A stretch of DNA of 64,000 nucleotides. Origin: Tsukamurella asaccharolytica (lineage in GTDB: Bacteria; Actinomycetota; Actinomycetes; Mycobacteriales; Mycobacteriaceae). Numbering within the stretch: position 1 is the stretch's first letter; each line of letters starts with the position of its first letter. Both the position numbers and the translations under genes were made by a program. Under the pieces are notes generated by a model. It was not told where the DNA came from. It did no database searches and saw nothing but the letters and a program-made list of their open reading frames with translations. The DNA is taken from assembly GCF_007858435.1 (NCBI RefSeq), contig NZ_VIGW01000003.1:310001-374000 (forward strand), given 5' to 3'. Positions 17,218 to 27,093 of the stretch are shown in pieces.

Positions 17218-18311
17218 CAGGCCCCCTTCACCGCGGCGAAGCGATTGACCGCGGGCGCGAGACCGAGGATCTCGCGCAGGGTCCCCTCGCGCGGGGCCCC
17301 AGGCAGGAGCGGCGCGAACGCGGCACGGAGGCGGGGCAGGTCGACGGCGTTGACGCCGGGACGCAGCCGGGCGCCGTCGAAGCCGAGGGACTGCCAGCCG
17401 GAGACCGTCCGCGCCAGGGCCTTCCCGGTCCCTGCGAAGACCTGCGTGTCGTCGTCCGCGGGCTCGCGGTGGTCCAACTTCTCGATGCGGCGCAGCGCGG
17501 TCCGCTCGGAGTCGGCGAGGTGGACGGTGACGTCGACGAGCACCAGCGGAACGCCGGCACCGCGGAGCCGCCGGGCCGTCTCGGCGAGTTCCTCGTCGGG
17601 CGCGGCGGGAACGATCGCGAGATCGGCCCCGACGGCCACGGACTCGCTCTCGGCGTCCGTGACCCGCACGAGAACGGGCGGCTGCCCCTGCGGGGGCCGG
17701 GGCGTGATCGACGGCCCCTTGACGGAGAAGTTCTCGCCCTGGAAGTCGATGTAGTGCAGGCGGTCCCGGTCGACGTAGCGGCCGGTGGCGACATCCTTGA
17801 CGATCGCCTCGTCCTCCCAGCTGTCCCAGAGGTCGCGGAGCACCTCGATGTACTCGCGGGCTTCGGCGGCACGGGACGCCGCGTCCTGCACCTCCTTGCG
17901 GCCGAAAAGGGCCGCATCGGCGGCGGCGCCAGTGGTCGCGGGAAGCACGCCGGCGCGGCCGCCGCTCACGTAGTCCAGCGTCGCTATCGCCTTCGAGGCG
18001 TGAAAGGGCTCGGTGTGGGTCGCGGTGACCGTGGGCACCAGGCCGATCCGCGGGACCGCCGGCGCCACGCGGGCCGCGAGCAGGGTCGCGTCGAACCGCC
18101 CCGAGAGGCGGTCACGCGCGGTGAGCGAGAACGAGTCCTCGAACGTCACGAAGTCGGCGGCGGCCGCCTCCGCGGAGCGGGCCAGCCCAACCCAATGCTC
18201 CGCGGAGGTGGCCTCCTGTGGGTCCGCGCCTACCTCCGCGAACGCTGCGGGGTGCCAGCCGAACGGCTCCAGGGCAAGCCCGAGGATAGGGCGTGAGGTC
18301 GGTGCGGTCAC
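17217..18311 (-). CDS. Luciferase-like FMN-dependent monooxygenase, first gene of the three-gene operon
   Basis: 364 residues. Family hallmarks include DFVTFEDSFSL near residue 55, a PRIGLVPTVTATHTEPFHASK stretch and YVSGGRAGVLPATT. The N-terminus (ILGLALEPFGWHPAAF) resembles the NtaA-like subgroup more than the MsnO8 subgroup. As first gene of the operon it is presumably preceded by the promoter in the 85 bases between 18311 and 18397; no clear box was recognised there. Product and substrate are inferred only at family level. Confidence 0.82.
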   Translation of the reverse strand: MTAPTSRPILGLALEPFGWHPAAFAEVGADPQEATSAEHWVGLARSAEAAAADFVTFEDSFSLTARDRLSGRFDATLLAARVAPAVPRIGLVPTVTATHTEPFHASKAIATLDYVSGGRAGVLPATTGAAADAALFGRKEVQDAASRAAEAREYIEVLRDLWDSWEDEAIVKDVATGRYVDRDRLHYIDFQGENFSVKGPSITPRPPQGQPPVLVRVTDAESESVAVGADLAIVPAAPDEELAETARRLRGAGVPLVLVDVTVHLADSERTALRRIEKLDHREPADDDTQVFAGTGKALARTVSGWQSLGFDGARLRPGVNAVDLPRLRAAFAPLLPGAPREGTLREILGLAPAVNRFAAVKGA

Positions 18312-18396
18312 GGAATCGACGGTAGGCCTCGCGGTGTCGTCTGTGACCCCTTGCGCTCACTGTGGATCCAAGGGAATCGCTCGTCAGCCGCCCTGA

Positions 18397-18816
18397 TCAT
18401 GCGGCGAATCCCGCGGCGAGCACGGCCGCGGCGATCATCGCGGGACCGTGGGGCACCGTGCGATCCCGTGCGCTGAGCGCCCACGCCAGGGTGAGCAGCT
18501 GCGCGCCGAGGATCGCGAGGAGCACCGACGGGACGCCACCCGCCGCGGCGACGACCGCGCCGAGTGTCGGCGCCAACTTCACATCACCCGCGCCCATGCC
18601 GCGGCCGAGGAACGCGGCGCCGTTCACCGCCGTCCAGAGGACGGCGCCGATCAGCGGGGCGAGGGCACCGTCGACCACGACCCAGAGCGCACCGGCGAGC
18701 GCGACCGACGCGGCGGGCAGGGTCAGGAGGTTCGGCAGCCGCCGCTCGCGCACGTCGAACCAGCACAGCGCGGCGCACCACGCCAGGAAGACACCCCCGA
18801 AGAGCCCCCACTCCAC
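18397..18816 (-). CDS. Prepilin peptidase (A24 family), short membrane form
   Basis: 139 residues, mostly hydrophobic helices. The two catalytic aspartates are visible: D21 in FDVRERRLPN and D78 in the GMGAGDVKL motif (GxGD). The protein lacks the N-terminal methylase domain of PilD, as is usual for the short actinobacterial enzymes (compare Rv2551c next to aroE). It probably processes type IV/Tad-like pilin precursors encoded elsewhere. It follows the thioesterase gene by 12 bases and closes the aroE operon. Confidence 0.88.
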   Translation of the reverse strand: MEWGLFGGVFLAWCAALCWFDVRERRLPNLLTLPAASVALAGALWVVVDGALAPLIGAVLWTAVNGAAFLGRGMGAGDVKLAPTLGAVVAAAGGVPSVLLAILGAQLLTLAWALSARDRTVPHGPAMIAAAVLAAGFAA

Positions 18817-18828
18817 GGACCCAGTGTG

Positions 18829-19239
18829 TCAGGACTGCAGGACCTCGCGCAGCGCATCGGGGATCGGGATGGAGCCCGATCCGTCGGCGGCGATCACGGC
18901 GTACACGATGCGTCCCGCGACCGCCTCGGTGGGCTCGTCGGCGTCGAGGTCGGTGACGAAGACGAAGTCGATGGTGAAGCTCTTGGTGCCAATCGCTCCG
19001 GCCCGAAGGACGAGCTCCGTGTCGCGCTCGTCGGTCAGGCCCGCGGCGTAGTCGAGCTCGACGTGCACGACCTGGCAGTCGTAGCCCGCGGCGAGCATCG
19101 CCTCGTAGTCGGTGCCGCGGTCGGCGTAGAAATCGCCCATCGCCGTGTCGACGTAGCCCAGGTACCACATGTTGAACAGGACGCCCTGGCGGTCGATCTC
19201 GTAGTACCGCGGCCGGAAGCGGTACCGGAAATCGGTCAT
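18829..19239 (-). CDS. Acyl-CoA thioesterase, 4HBT hotdog-fold family
   Basis: 136 residues. A single hotdog domain with the 4-hydroxybenzoyl-CoA-thioesterase signature YYEIDRQGVLFNMWYLGYVD (the first Asp of this motif is the usual catalytic residue) and a KSFTIDFVF strand. The ATG overlaps the aroE stop by four bases (TCAT on the plus strand), showing translational coupling. The acyl-CoA substrate is unknown. Confidence 0.88.
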   Translation of the reverse strand: MTDFRYRFRPRYYEIDRQGVLFNMWYLGYVDTAMGDFYADRGTDYEAMLAAGYDCQVVHVELDYAAGLTDERDTELVLRAGAIGTKSFTIDFVFVTDLDADEPTEAVAGRIVYAVIAADGSGSIPIPDALREVLQS

Positions 19240-20051
19240 CCCGCCGCCCTCGCCGCTGCCAGCGCCGCCGTCATCGCCGCGCGCGGCGCGGGCTCGCCGG
19301 TGAACCACTCGGCCTGCCGGAACGCCTGGTGCAGCAGCATCGTCAATCCGCCGGCGGTGCGCGCACCCTTGGACTCCGCGGCCGCAACGAGCAGGGTGGG
19401 CCACGGATCGTAGGCCACGTCGGCGACGGCGGGTGCCGCCGAAGACAGCGCGTCCATGAGCGCGAAGTCGTCCGACTGGGCGGGGCCGGGCAGCGTCGAG
19501 ACCACCACGTCGGTCGGCGGCACCGCGGCCGCGGTGAGCGGAGCCCACGACGCGGCGAGGCCGAACGCCTCGGCGCACGCCAGCGCATCCTGCGCTCGCT
19601 CTTCCGAGCGGGCGAGCACCGTCGTCCGGATGAAGCCCCGGCCGGCAAGGGCCGCGAACACCGGCCGGGCAGTGCCGCCCGCCCCCACGACGGCCGCGGA
19701 CTCCCCCGTCGCGCCGCACTCCTCGAGCAGGCCCTCGGCACCGTCGACGTCGGTGCAGTCGGCGAGCCAGCCCGCCTCCGTGCGAACCAGGGTGTTGGCG
19801 GAGCCGACGGTGACGGCACGCTCGGTGCGCTCGTCGGCGAACCTCAACGCCGCGAACTTCCCCGGCATCGTGACCGAGACGCCGACCCACTCGGGATCGA
19901 GGCCGCCGACGAGGCCGGGCAGCTCCGCCGCGTCGCACTCGATCCGCTCATAGGTCCAGTCCAGGCCCAACGCGGCGAACGCCGCGCTGTGCAGGACGGG
20001 TGAGAGCGAGTGCGCGATCGGCTTGCCGAGTACCGCGGCGCGCCGGGTCAC
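19236..20051 (-). CDS. aroE: Shikimate dehydrogenase
   Basis: 271 residues from a GTG start that overlaps the mltG stop (GTGA). It reduces 3-dehydroshikimate to shikimate with NADPH. Substrate-binding SLSPVLH, catalytic Lys in TMPGKFAALR, Asp in CTDVDGA and the nucleotide loop GAGGTARP are present; the loop motif GAGGTA has an alanine-rich context typical of actinobacterial AroE. It is the third gene of the ruvX-mltG-aroE run, an arrangement conserved in mycobacteria. Confidence 0.95.
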   Translation of the reverse strand: MTRRAAVLGKPIAHSLSPVLHSAAFAALGLDWTYERIECDAAELPGLVGGLDPEWVGVSVTMPGKFAALRFADERTERAVTVGSANTLVRTEAGWLADCTDVDGAEGLLEECGATGESAAVVGAGGTARPVFAALAGRGFIRTTVLARSEERAQDALACAEAFGLAASWAPLTAAAVPPTDVVVSTLPGPAQSDDFALMDALSSAAPAVADVAYDPWPTLLVAAAESKGARTAGGLTMLLHQAFRQAEWFTGEPAPRAAMTAALAAARAAG

Positions 20052-21304
20052 GGCCCGCAGCCCACCGTCAGGAACTTGGTGTCGCACGCCTTCTGCCGGT
20101 TCCGCTCGTGCTGCGCGAAGTCGTCGGTGAACAACGTGGTGCCCGCGCTGTCCACGGTGACGAAGTACAGCCACGGGCCGGGGGTCGGATTCTCGGTGGC
20201 GACGAGCGCATCGGTGCCGACGGCGCCGATCGGCGTCGCGGGCAGGCCCGTCTTGGCGTAGGTGTTCCACTCGGTCTTCTTGACCAGCTTCTCGCCCGCG
20301 ACGTCGATGCCGGTCACGGCCTCGCCGTAGTTGACCGTGGAGTCCATCTCCAGCTTCTGGTCCTTCGCGAGCCGGTTGAGGATCACGCGGGCGACCTTCG
20401 GGTAGTCATCGGCCTGGTTGACCTCGCGCTCGACGATCGACGCCGACACCAGCACCTGGTAGGGGGCCAACCTCGCCGCCGAGCTGCGGCTCGCAGTGAG
20501 CAGGCCCTGCGCCTCGTACTGCTTCGCCGACGCCGTGATGAGCTGCTTGAGGATCCCGATCGGGGTGCCCGACGGATCGATCTGATCCCAGACGCCCGGC
20601 GCGATGAGCCCCTCGATGCGGCGGTGATCGCCCTTGAGCCGCGTGACGGTGGCGGCCGCCCACTCCGGAACGCCCAGGTCGGCGATGCTCGCACTGGAGG
20701 CCACCCTGGCGAATTCGGCCTTCGGGGTCTGCTTCTTCACCCCGTCGACGGTGTGCGCGGTCGCCGCGGAGAGCTGACTGAGGATGCCCTGGGCGACCTT
20801 GTTGTCGTTGCTGCGCTTGTCGTCGAGGACCGCGCCGGCCGACACGTTGAGCATGCCCACCCGGTGCGAGCGCGCCGGGTCGACCAGCATGGTGACGACC
20901 TCCGACGCGGGCAGCGACTTGCGCAACTCGTAGTAGCCCGCCGAGATCGGCTTGTTGCCGGCGGCCTGGTTGAACGCGCCCACCGACTTCACCACGCCGG
21001 CATCGACGAGGTTCTGCGCGAAGTCGGAGTTGTTCTGGCCGACGATGTGGACCACCACCTCGGGGCCGGCCTGGCCGGAGGCGAAGTCGTCGGGCGAGGA
21101 CGCCCCGCCGAGCAGGGAGCCGCGCACCGTCCACAGCACGCCTCCGATGACGAGCGCGAAGACGACGATCAGCGACAGCAGCGCCACCCGGCGCCGGCGC
21201 TTGATCCGCGCCTGCTGCGCGGCGCGGCGGCGCTCCGAGCGGGTGGAGCGCTCGCCGCCGATCGCCACCGGATCGGCGCGCTCGTTGTTCCACCCGTCGC
21301 TCAC
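20048..21304 (-). CDS. mltG: Endolytic murein transglycosylase MltG (YceG-like)
   Basis: 418 residues from a GTG overlapping the ruvX stop. A 40-residue basic cytoplasmic tail precedes one membrane helix (about 40-60); the rest is extracytoplasmic. The YceG catalytic region is clear: [11 protein letters not shown] carries the catalytic Glu, followed by [12 protein letters not shown] and DSTVNYG, ending with [12 protein letters not shown]. The enzyme cleaves nascent glycan strands at the membrane surface. The N-terminal tail of charged residues is longer than in enterobacterial MltG, as is usual in actinobacteria. Confidence 0.94.
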   Translation of the reverse strand: MSDGWNNERADPVAIGGERSTRSERRRAAQQARIKRRRRVALLSLIVVFALVIGGVLWTVRGSLLGGASSPDDFASGQAGPEVVVHIVGQNNSDFAQNLVDAGVVKSVGAFNQAAGNKPISAGYYELRKSLPASEVVTMLVDPARSHRVGMLNVSAGAVLDDKRSNDNKVAQGILSQLSAATAHTVDGVKKQTPKAEFARVASSASIADLGVPEWAAATVTRLKGDHRRIEGLIAPGVWDQIDPSGTPIGILKQLITASAKQYEAQGLLTASRSSAARLAPYQVLVSASIVEREVNQADDYPKVARVILNRLAKDQKLEMDSTVNYGEAVTGIDVAGEKLVKKTEWNTYAKTGLPATPIGAVGTDALVATENPTPGPWLYFVTVDSAGTTLFTDDFAQHERNRQKACDTKFLTVGCGP

Positions 21305-21789
21305 TTGTCGACCTCCTCGGGACCGGACACCGGCCTCCGTTCGTCGAGCCATCCCTGCAGGATGGCCACTGCGGCGGCTTGATCGATCACCGCTCGCTGC
21401 TCCTTCGCCCGCACCCCGTTCTCGCGCAGCGCACGCTGCGCGGTGACGGTGGTGAAGCGCTCATCAAAAAAACATACCCGGGGTGGCGCTGCCCGTGTGG
21501 TACCCAGCACCCCGGCGAGCCGCCGCGCGAAGCCCTCGGCCATCTTCGCCGAGGCACCGTGCTCGCCGCGGAGGGTGCGTGGCAGGCCGATCACGATCTC
21601 CACGGGCTCGTAGTCGGCCACGAGTTGCGCGATGCGGCGCAGGTCGGATCCGTCCTTCGCCGCGCGGACCGTCTCGACCGGCGTCGCGAGGATCCCGTCG
21701 GGGTCGCAGACGGCGACTCCGATGCGGGCTTTGCCGACGTCGAGCGCCAGCCGCCGGCCGCGCTCCCAGGCGGGCTCCGCGCCGCTCAC
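21301..21789 (-). CDS. ruvX: RuvX/YqgF-type RNase H-fold nuclease
   Basis: 162 residues from a GTG two bases after the alaS stop. RNase H fold: [16 protein letters not shown] (first acidic residue), [22 protein letters not shown] and the C-terminal acidic [15 protein letters not shown]. Members act as Holliday-junction resolvase-like nucleases or in 16S rRNA 5' maturation; the latter role is well supported in E. coli. It is coupled upstream to alaS and downstream to mltG. Confidence 0.95.
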   Translation of the reverse strand: MSGAEPAWERGRRLALDVGKARIGVAVCDPDGILATPVETVRAAKDGSDLRRIAQLVADYEPVEIVIGLPRTLRGEHGASAKMAEGFARRLAGVLGTTRAAPPRVCFFDERFTTVTAQRALRENGVRAKEQRAVIDQAAAVAILQGWLDERRPVSGPEEVDK

Positions 21790-21791
21790 CG

Positions 21792-24464
21792 TCAGGCGCC
21801 GACCGTCCGCGCGACCTCGGTCCGCACCGCGGCCAGGGCCCCGTCGATCCCGGAGGCGTCCGAACCGGCGCCCTGCGCCAGATCGGCCTTGCCCCCGCCG
21901 CGGCCGCCGACGGAGGGAGCCGCGGCCTTGACCACGTCGCCCGCCTTGACGCCCAGATCCTGCGCGGCGTCGTTCGCGGCCACCACGAAGGGCACCTTCT
22001 CGCCGTCCACCGCGAACAGGGCGATGACGGCGGGCTCGGCGCCGAGGCGGCCCTTGAGCTGGGTGACCAGGCCGCGGAGCTCGCCCGCCGTGACGCCCTG
22101 TGGTGCCTTCGCGGCGACGAGGCGGACCGCGCCGACGCGCTCGGGTGACGAGGCGAGCTCGGCCAGCGCCGACAGGGCCGCCTGCGCACGCAGCTTCTCG
22201 AGCTCCTTCTCGGCGTCCTTGAGGCGGGTGACCAGCGACTCGACGCGGGCCGGGACCTCCTCTGAGGGCACCTTGAGGGAGCTGGACAACGCGGAGACGA
22301 GCGCGTGCTCCTTGGCGAGGTACTTCTGCGAGTCGAGGCCCACGTACGCCTCGACGCGCCGCACGCCGGAGCCGACGGAGCTCTCGCCGAGCACGGTGAC
22401 GGGCCCGACGAGGCCCGAACTGGCGACATGGGTGCCGCCGCACAGCTCCATCGAGAAGGGGCCGCCGATCTCGACGACCCGGACCTGGTCCCCGTAGTTC
22501 TCGCCGAACAGTGCCATCGCGCCGCGCTGCTTCGCGGTTTCCAGGTCGGTGACCTCGGTGTTCACGGCGTAGTCGGCCTGCACGGCCTCGTTGGTGACGC
22601 GCTCGATGTCGGTGCGCTGGTCATCGGTGAGGCCGCCCGACCAGCGGAAGTCGAAGCGGAGGTAGCCGGGCTTGTTCAGCGAGCCCGCCTGCACGGCGTT
22701 GGGCCCGAGCACCTGGCGCAGCGCGGCGTGCACGAGGTGGGTGCCGGAGTGGCCCTGCGTGCTGCCGTGGCGGTGTCCCGCGTCGACGGCGACGGTCACC
22801 GTGTCACCCTCGGAGACCTCACCGGCGGCGACGGTGCCCTGGTGCCGCCACAGCGTCTTGGCGACGCGTTGCACGTCGGTCACGACGATCTGGGCCCCGG
22901 CCGCCGTCGTGATGGTGCCGATGTCGGCGAGCTGGCCGCCGGCCTCCGCGTAGAGCGGGCTGCGGTCGAGCACGATCTCCACGTCGTCGCCCTGATGCAC
23001 GACGGGCACGCGGACGCCGTCCTTGATGAGGCCGAGCACCTGGGCATCGGAGACGAGTTCGTCGAAGCCGGTGAACTCGGTCGGCCCGCGGTCGAGGAAC
23101 TCGCGGAACACCGAGAGGTCGGCGAGCGCGGACTTGCGCGAGTTGGCGTCGTCCTTGGCGCGCTGGCGCTGCTCCGCCATGAGCGCGCGGAAGCCGTCCT
23201 CGTCGACGGTCAGCCCCGCCTCGGAAGCCATCTCCAGCGTCAGGTCGATCGGGAAGCCGTAGGTGTCGTGCAGCGTGAAGGCGTCGTCGCCCGAGAGCTC
23301 CGACTTCCCGGAGGACCTGGTGGAGTCGACCGCGTTGCCGAACAGCGTGGTGCCCTGCTCCAACGTCTTGAGGAAGGCCTGCTCCTCGCCGGTGGCGACG
23401 GTGCGGATGCGCTGCGCGTCGTCGGCCAGCTCGGGGTACGACGGCGACATCGTCGACACGACGGTGTCGACGAACTCGCCCATGGTCTCGCCGGTGGCGC
23501 CGAGGAGCCGGGCGGAGCGGACGACGCGGCGCAGCAGGCGCCGCAGTACGTAGCCGCGGCCGTCGTTGCCGGGGTTGACGCCGTCCTGGATGAGCATGAC
23601 GGCGGTGCGGGTGTGGTCGGCGATGACGCGGAAGAGCCGGTCGTGCTCGGCGTCGCCGGCGTTGTACCGCTGGCCGGTGAGCGCCTGCGCGCGGTCGATC
23701 ACGGGGCGCAGCAGGTCGGTGTCGTAGACGTTGTCGACGCCCTGCAGCAGGAAGGCAACGCGCTCGACGCCCATGCCGGTGTCGATGTTCTTCTTCGGCA
23801 GCTCGCCGAGGATCTCGAAGTTCTCCTTGCCACCGCCCTGGCCACGCTCGTTCTGCATGAAGACGAGGTTCCAGATCTCGATGTAGCGGTCCTCGTCGGC
23901 CTCGGGGCCGCCCGGGGCGCCGTACTCGGGGCCGCGGTCGTAGAAGATCTCCGAGCACGGGCCGGCCGGCCCGGGGATTCCCATCGACCAGTAGTTGTCC
24001 TTCATGCCGCGGCGCTGGATCCGCTCGGGCACCTGGCCGACCTCGAGCCACAGGTCGCGGGCCTCGTCGTCGTCGAGGTAGACCGTCGACCACAGGCGCT
24101 CGGGGTCCATCCCGAAACCGCCCTCATCGACCGGGTTCGTCAGCAGCGACCACGCGAGGCGGATGGCCTCGCGCTTGAAGTAGTCGCCGAAGCTGAAGTT
24201 GCCGGCCATCTGGAAGAAGGTGTTGTGCCGGGTGGTGATGCCGACCTCTTCGATGTCCAACGTGCGGACGCACTTCTGGATCGACGTGGCGCGGTCGTAC
24301 GGCGGGGTCTGCTGACCCAGGAAGAAGGGCACGAAGGGCACCATGCCCGCGATCACGAACAGCTGATTCGGGTCGTTCAGGACCAGCGACGCACTCGGCA
24401 CCTGGGCGTGTCCGGCCTTGACGAAGTGGTCCGTGAACCGCTTCCGAATCTCATGGGTCTGCAC
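21792..24464 (-). CDS. alaS: Alanyl-tRNA synthetase
   Basis: 890 residues, full length. The class II catalytic core is at the N-terminus ([20 protein letters not shown]). The editing domain holds the zinc-binding HxxxH (GHSGTHLVH, about residues 568-572) and the CGGTH motif (about 670). The C-terminal DHHA1 oligomerisation domain ends with a glycine-rich [15 protein letters not shown] segment. It is followed by ruvX after two bases and preceded by rarA, the order seen in mycobacteria. The 111 bases upstream hold no recognised T-box or attenuator. Confidence 0.98.
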   Translation of the reverse strand: MQTHEIRKRFTDHFVKAGHAQVPSASLVLNDPNQLFVIAGMVPFVPFFLGQQTPPYDRATSIQKCVRTLDIEEVGITTRHNTFFQMAGNFSFGDYFKREAIRLAWSLLTNPVDEGGFGMDPERLWSTVYLDDDEARDLWLEVGQVPERIQRRGMKDNYWSMGIPGPAGPCSEIFYDRGPEYGAPGGPEADEDRYIEIWNLVFMQNERGQGGGKENFEILGELPKKNIDTGMGVERVAFLLQGVDNVYDTDLLRPVIDRAQALTGQRYNAGDAEHDRLFRVIADHTRTAVMLIQDGVNPGNDGRGYVLRRLLRRVVRSARLLGATGETMGEFVDTVVSTMSPSYPELADDAQRIRTVATGEEQAFLKTLEQGTTLFGNAVDSTRSSGKSELSGDDAFTLHDTYGFPIDLTLEMASEAGLTVDEDGFRALMAEQRQRAKDDANSRKSALADLSVFREFLDRGPTEFTGFDELVSDAQVLGLIKDGVRVPVVHQGDDVEIVLDRSPLYAEAGGQLADIGTITTAAGAQIVVTDVQRVAKTLWRHQGTVAAGEVSEGDTVTVAVDAGHRHGSTQGHSGTHLVHAALRQVLGPNAVQAGSLNKPGYLRFDFRWSGGLTDDQRTDIERVTNEAVQADYAVNTEVTDLETAKQRGAMALFGENYGDQVRVVEIGGPFSMELCGGTHVASSGLVGPVTVLGESSVGSGVRRVEAYVGLDSQKYLAKEHALVSALSSSLKVPSEEVPARVESLVTRLKDAEKELEKLRAQAALSALAELASSPERVGAVRLVAAKAPQGVTAGELRGLVTQLKGRLGAEPAVIALFAVDGEKVPFVVAANDAAQDLGVKAGDVVKAAAPSVGGRGGGKADLAQGAGSDASGIDGALAAVRTEVARTVGA

Positions 24465-24575
24465 AACGATCCTTCGTGTTCTGGTGTCTACGAGCGGTAC
24501 TGCGACCCGCCCACCTTACCGACGCGCCTCGTGCCCCCGCACCCACCTTCCTCGGCCGCGGTCACGCGGTGCCCG

Positions 24576-25946
24576 TTACTTCCGCCTGAGTATCCCGCGC
24601 AGGCGCGTGACCCGCGGGCCGATCTCGCGCTCGAAGCCGTGGTCGGTGGGGGTGTAGTAGTCGACGCCCACCAGGTCGTCCGGCGGGTACTGCTGCGCTG
24701 CGACACCGCCGGGTACGTGGTGCGGATAGACGTAGCCCTGCGCATTGCCCAGCTTCTCGGCGCCGGCGTAGTGGCCGTCGCGCAGATGCGGCGGCACCGC
24801 GCCGGCCTTGCCCGCGGCCACGTCGCCCATTGCGGCGCCGATCGCCGCGACGACCCCGTCGGACTTGGGCGCCGACGCCAGGTGGATGGTGGCCTGCGCC
24901 AGGGCCAGCCGCGCCTCCGGCATGCCGATGAGTTGGACAGCCTGCGCGGCGGCGGACGCGACGAGCAGGGCCTGCGGGTCGGCCATCCCGATGTCCTCCG
25001 AGGCGTGCACCACGAGCCGTCGCGCGATGAACCGAGGGTCCTCGCCCGCCGAGATCATCCGGGCCAGGTAATGGAGCGCGGCGTCGACGTCGGAACCGCG
25101 GATCGACTTGATGAAGGCGCTGATCACGTCGTAGTGCTGATCGCCCGCCCGGTCGTAGCGGACGGCGGCGGTGTCGATGCTGGACTCGACGGCCTCGAGG
25201 GTGATCTCGTCGTCCCCCTCCCCCAGCGTCACGTCGGCGGCGGCCTCGAGCGCCGTGAGCGAGCGCCGGGCGTCGCCGCCGGCGAGCCGGACCAGGTGCT
25301 CGCGGGCCTCGTCGGCGATGGTGAGCGCACCGTCGTAGCCCCGCGGGTCCGACAGCGCCCGGTCGATGAGCTCCGAGATGTGCGCCGGCTCGAGGGGCCG
25401 CAGCTGCAGGATGAGCGAACGGGAGAGCAGCGGCGAGACCACCGAGAAGCTGGGATTCTCCGTGGTCGCCGCGACGAGCAGCACCACCCGGTTCTCGACG
25501 GCCGCGAGCAGCGCGTCCTGCTGCGCCTTGGAGAACCGGTGCACCTCGTCGATGAAGAGCACCGTCTGCTCCTCGACGAGGAGGCGGCGGCGCGCCAGCT
25601 CGATGACGGCCCGCACGTCCTTCACGCCCGCCGAGAGGGCGGACAGTGCCTCGAACCGGCGTCCCGTCGCGCCGGAGATGAGCGAGGCGATCGTCGTCTT
25701 GCCGGTGCCGGGCGGGCCGTAGAGGATCACGCTGGCCGCGCCGGCGCCGTCGATGAGGCGGCGCAACGGCGTCCCGGGGCCGAGCAGGTGTTCCTGGCCG
25801 AGGACCTCGTCGAGATCGCGGGGACGCATGCGGACGGCGAGCGGGGTGCCCGCGTGGGTGGGGACGAACTCGACCGGCCCGCGGGACGGAGGTACTTCGG
25901 CCGGCGCTCCGAGGTCCCCGTCGTCGCCGAACAGGGACCCGGTCAC
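24576..25946 (-). CDS. rarA: Replication-associated recombination AAA+ ATPase RarA (MgsA)
   Basis: 456 residues from the GTG at 25946. Walker [10 protein letters not shown], Walker [12 protein letters not shown], sensor ATTENPSF and an arginine-finger region are followed by the MgsA C-terminal tetramerisation domain ([21 protein letters not shown] and [16 protein letters not shown]). RarA acts at stalled replication forks with SSB. A longer open frame upstream begins in a low-complexity stretch, so the GTG just before [10 protein letters not shown] is the likely start (mycobacterial homologues begin near SLFD). It lies upstream of alaS. Confidence 0.95.
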   Translation of the reverse strand: MTGSLFGDDGDLGAPAEVPPSRGPVEFVPTHAGTPLAVRMRPRDLDEVLGQEHLLGPGTPLRRLIDGAGAASVILYGPPGTGKTTIASLISGATGRRFEALSALSAGVKDVRAVIELARRRLLVEEQTVLFIDEVHRFSKAQQDALLAAVENRVVLLVAATTENPSFSVVSPLLSRSLILQLRPLEPAHISELIDRALSDPRGYDGALTIADEAREHLVRLAGGDARRSLTALEAAADVTLGEGDDEITLEAVESSIDTAAVRYDRAGDQHYDVISAFIKSIRGSDVDAALHYLARMISAGEDPRFIARRLVVHASEDIGMADPQALLVASAAAQAVQLIGMPEARLALAQATIHLASAPKSDGVVAAIGAAMGDVAAGKAGAVPPHLRDGHYAGAEKLGNAQGYVYPHHVPGGVAAQQYPPDDLVGVDYYTPTDHGFEREIGPRVTRLRGILRRK

Positions 25947-25971
25947 CGGGCGCGGACCTCCGCGGGGCGGG

Positions 25972-27081
25972 TCACAGTGCCCGGACCTCGGCCGCGGCCG
26001 CGACCGCGAAGTCGCGCACGCGCGGATCGGCGGCGGCCAGCCGATCCCAGCGGGTGGCAAGGTCGTCGTGGGACCAGGCCGGCAAGCTGTCGAGGTGGCC
26101 GGCATCGATGCGACTGGCCGAGTCGAGGCCGAGCGCCCAGTAGGTGGCGAGCGTGAGCCACGCCAGCTTCGCGGTGGTCACGTGGCGGCGCAGCGCCACG
26201 TCGTCGGCGAGCCGGGGCCACAGGCGCACGACCTCGGAGCGCCAGGCCTCCACGATCGCGACGTCCAAGTCGGGGTCGTGGCCGCCCTCGATGCATCCCG
26301 GGTAGGTCAGCAGCACGTAGGCCACGTCCAACGCGCCGTCGCGGAAGCCGGCCCACTCGTAGTCGAGGAAGCGGACCGCGCCGCCCACGACATGGGTGTT
26401 GTCGGGCCCGACGTCGGACGGGCTGAAGGCCCGGAACGGCCCCTCGGTGAACAGGGCGACCGCGGCGTCGAGCACGGCGCGGGCCGCCTCCCCGACACCT
26501 CCCACCGCGGCCGGCACGGCCTCGGCGGCGCGCGCCGCCTCCCCGGCGACGGGGTCGTTGCGGGAGTCGGTGTGCTCGAGGCGGGCGAGAACGGACAGGT
26601 CCCGCTCGCGGCCGTAGGTGCCGGCGTGCATGCGGCCCAGGGCCTGGGCCCACGCGGAGACGACGGTCGCGGCGCCGGACGAGGGGGTGCGCCGCAGCAG
26701 GTCCCCCATCGTCTCGCCCTCGCCGAGGTCCTGCAGCACGAGGATCCGCTGCTCCGCGTCGGACGCGAGGAGCTGCGGGCCGGGGCGCGCGTCGACGGGC
26801 AGCGAGGTGGCGAACTTGTAGGCCGCACCTTCGCGGGCGAAGGCCTCGGAGTGATCCTTGTCGGTGTGGTCGGCGGCGCGCAGCTGCTTGATGACGACGG
26901 ACCGGGGCAGCAGCGGGTTGTTGTGCAGCACCCGCACGCGCATCACGAGGGTGCGGCCGGAGCCACCCAGATCCTCGGGTTCGCCCAGTTCGACGGTGGC
27001 GCCGACCCGGCGGCCCAGCAGGCCCTCCACTGCGGTGAGAGCCGCCCTCGTCGTCTCGTACCCCAGCGCGGTGACCATCAC
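25972..27081 (-). CDS. Phosphotransferase of the aminoglycoside phosphotransferase/choline kinase fold
   Basis: 369 residues from the GTG at 27081, nine bases after a GAGGT; ATG at 27078 is the alternative. A nucleotide-binding Lys lies in [10 protein letters not shown]. The Brenner-type loop is [10 protein letters not shown] rather than the canonical HGDLxxxN, with the catalytic-position Asp and the following Asn retained, and the metal-binding motif is [12 protein letters not shown]. The His-to-Ser change does not necessarily abolish activity, but resistance function should not be assumed. Its substrate is unknown. It sits 12 bases downstream of the transglutaminase gene, at the end of that gene group. 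Confidence 0.8.
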   Translation of the reverse strand: MMVTALGYETTRAALTAVEGLLGRRVGATVELGEPEDLGGSGRTLVMRVRVLHNNPLLPRSVVIKQLRAADHTDKDHSEAFAREGAAYKFATSLPVDARPGPQLLASDAEQRILVLQDLGEGETMGDLLRRTPSSGAATVVSAWAQALGRMHAGTYGRERDLSVLARLEHTDSRNDPVAGEAARAAEAVPAAVGGVGEAARAVLDAAVALFTEGPFRAFSPSDVGPDNTHVVGGAVRFLDYEWAGFRDGALDVAYVLLTYPGCIEGGHDPDLDVAIVEAWRSEVVRLWPRLADDVALRRHVTTAKLAWLTLATYWALGLDSASRIDAGHLDSLPAWSHDDLATRWDRLAAADPRVRDFAVAAAAEVRAL

Positions 27082-27093
27082 GTCCAATCTACC

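Noticed and set aside
24465-24575. Possible T-box or attenuator upstream of alaS
   Set aside because: No specifier-loop, T-box sequence or terminator/antiterminator pair could be found in the 111 bases.
22305-26156. A plus-strand open frame of about 1,280 codons opposite alaS and rarA
   Set aside because: It is antisense to two well-supported genes, lacks recognisable domains, and long antisense frames are expected at this G+C content because stop codons are rare.
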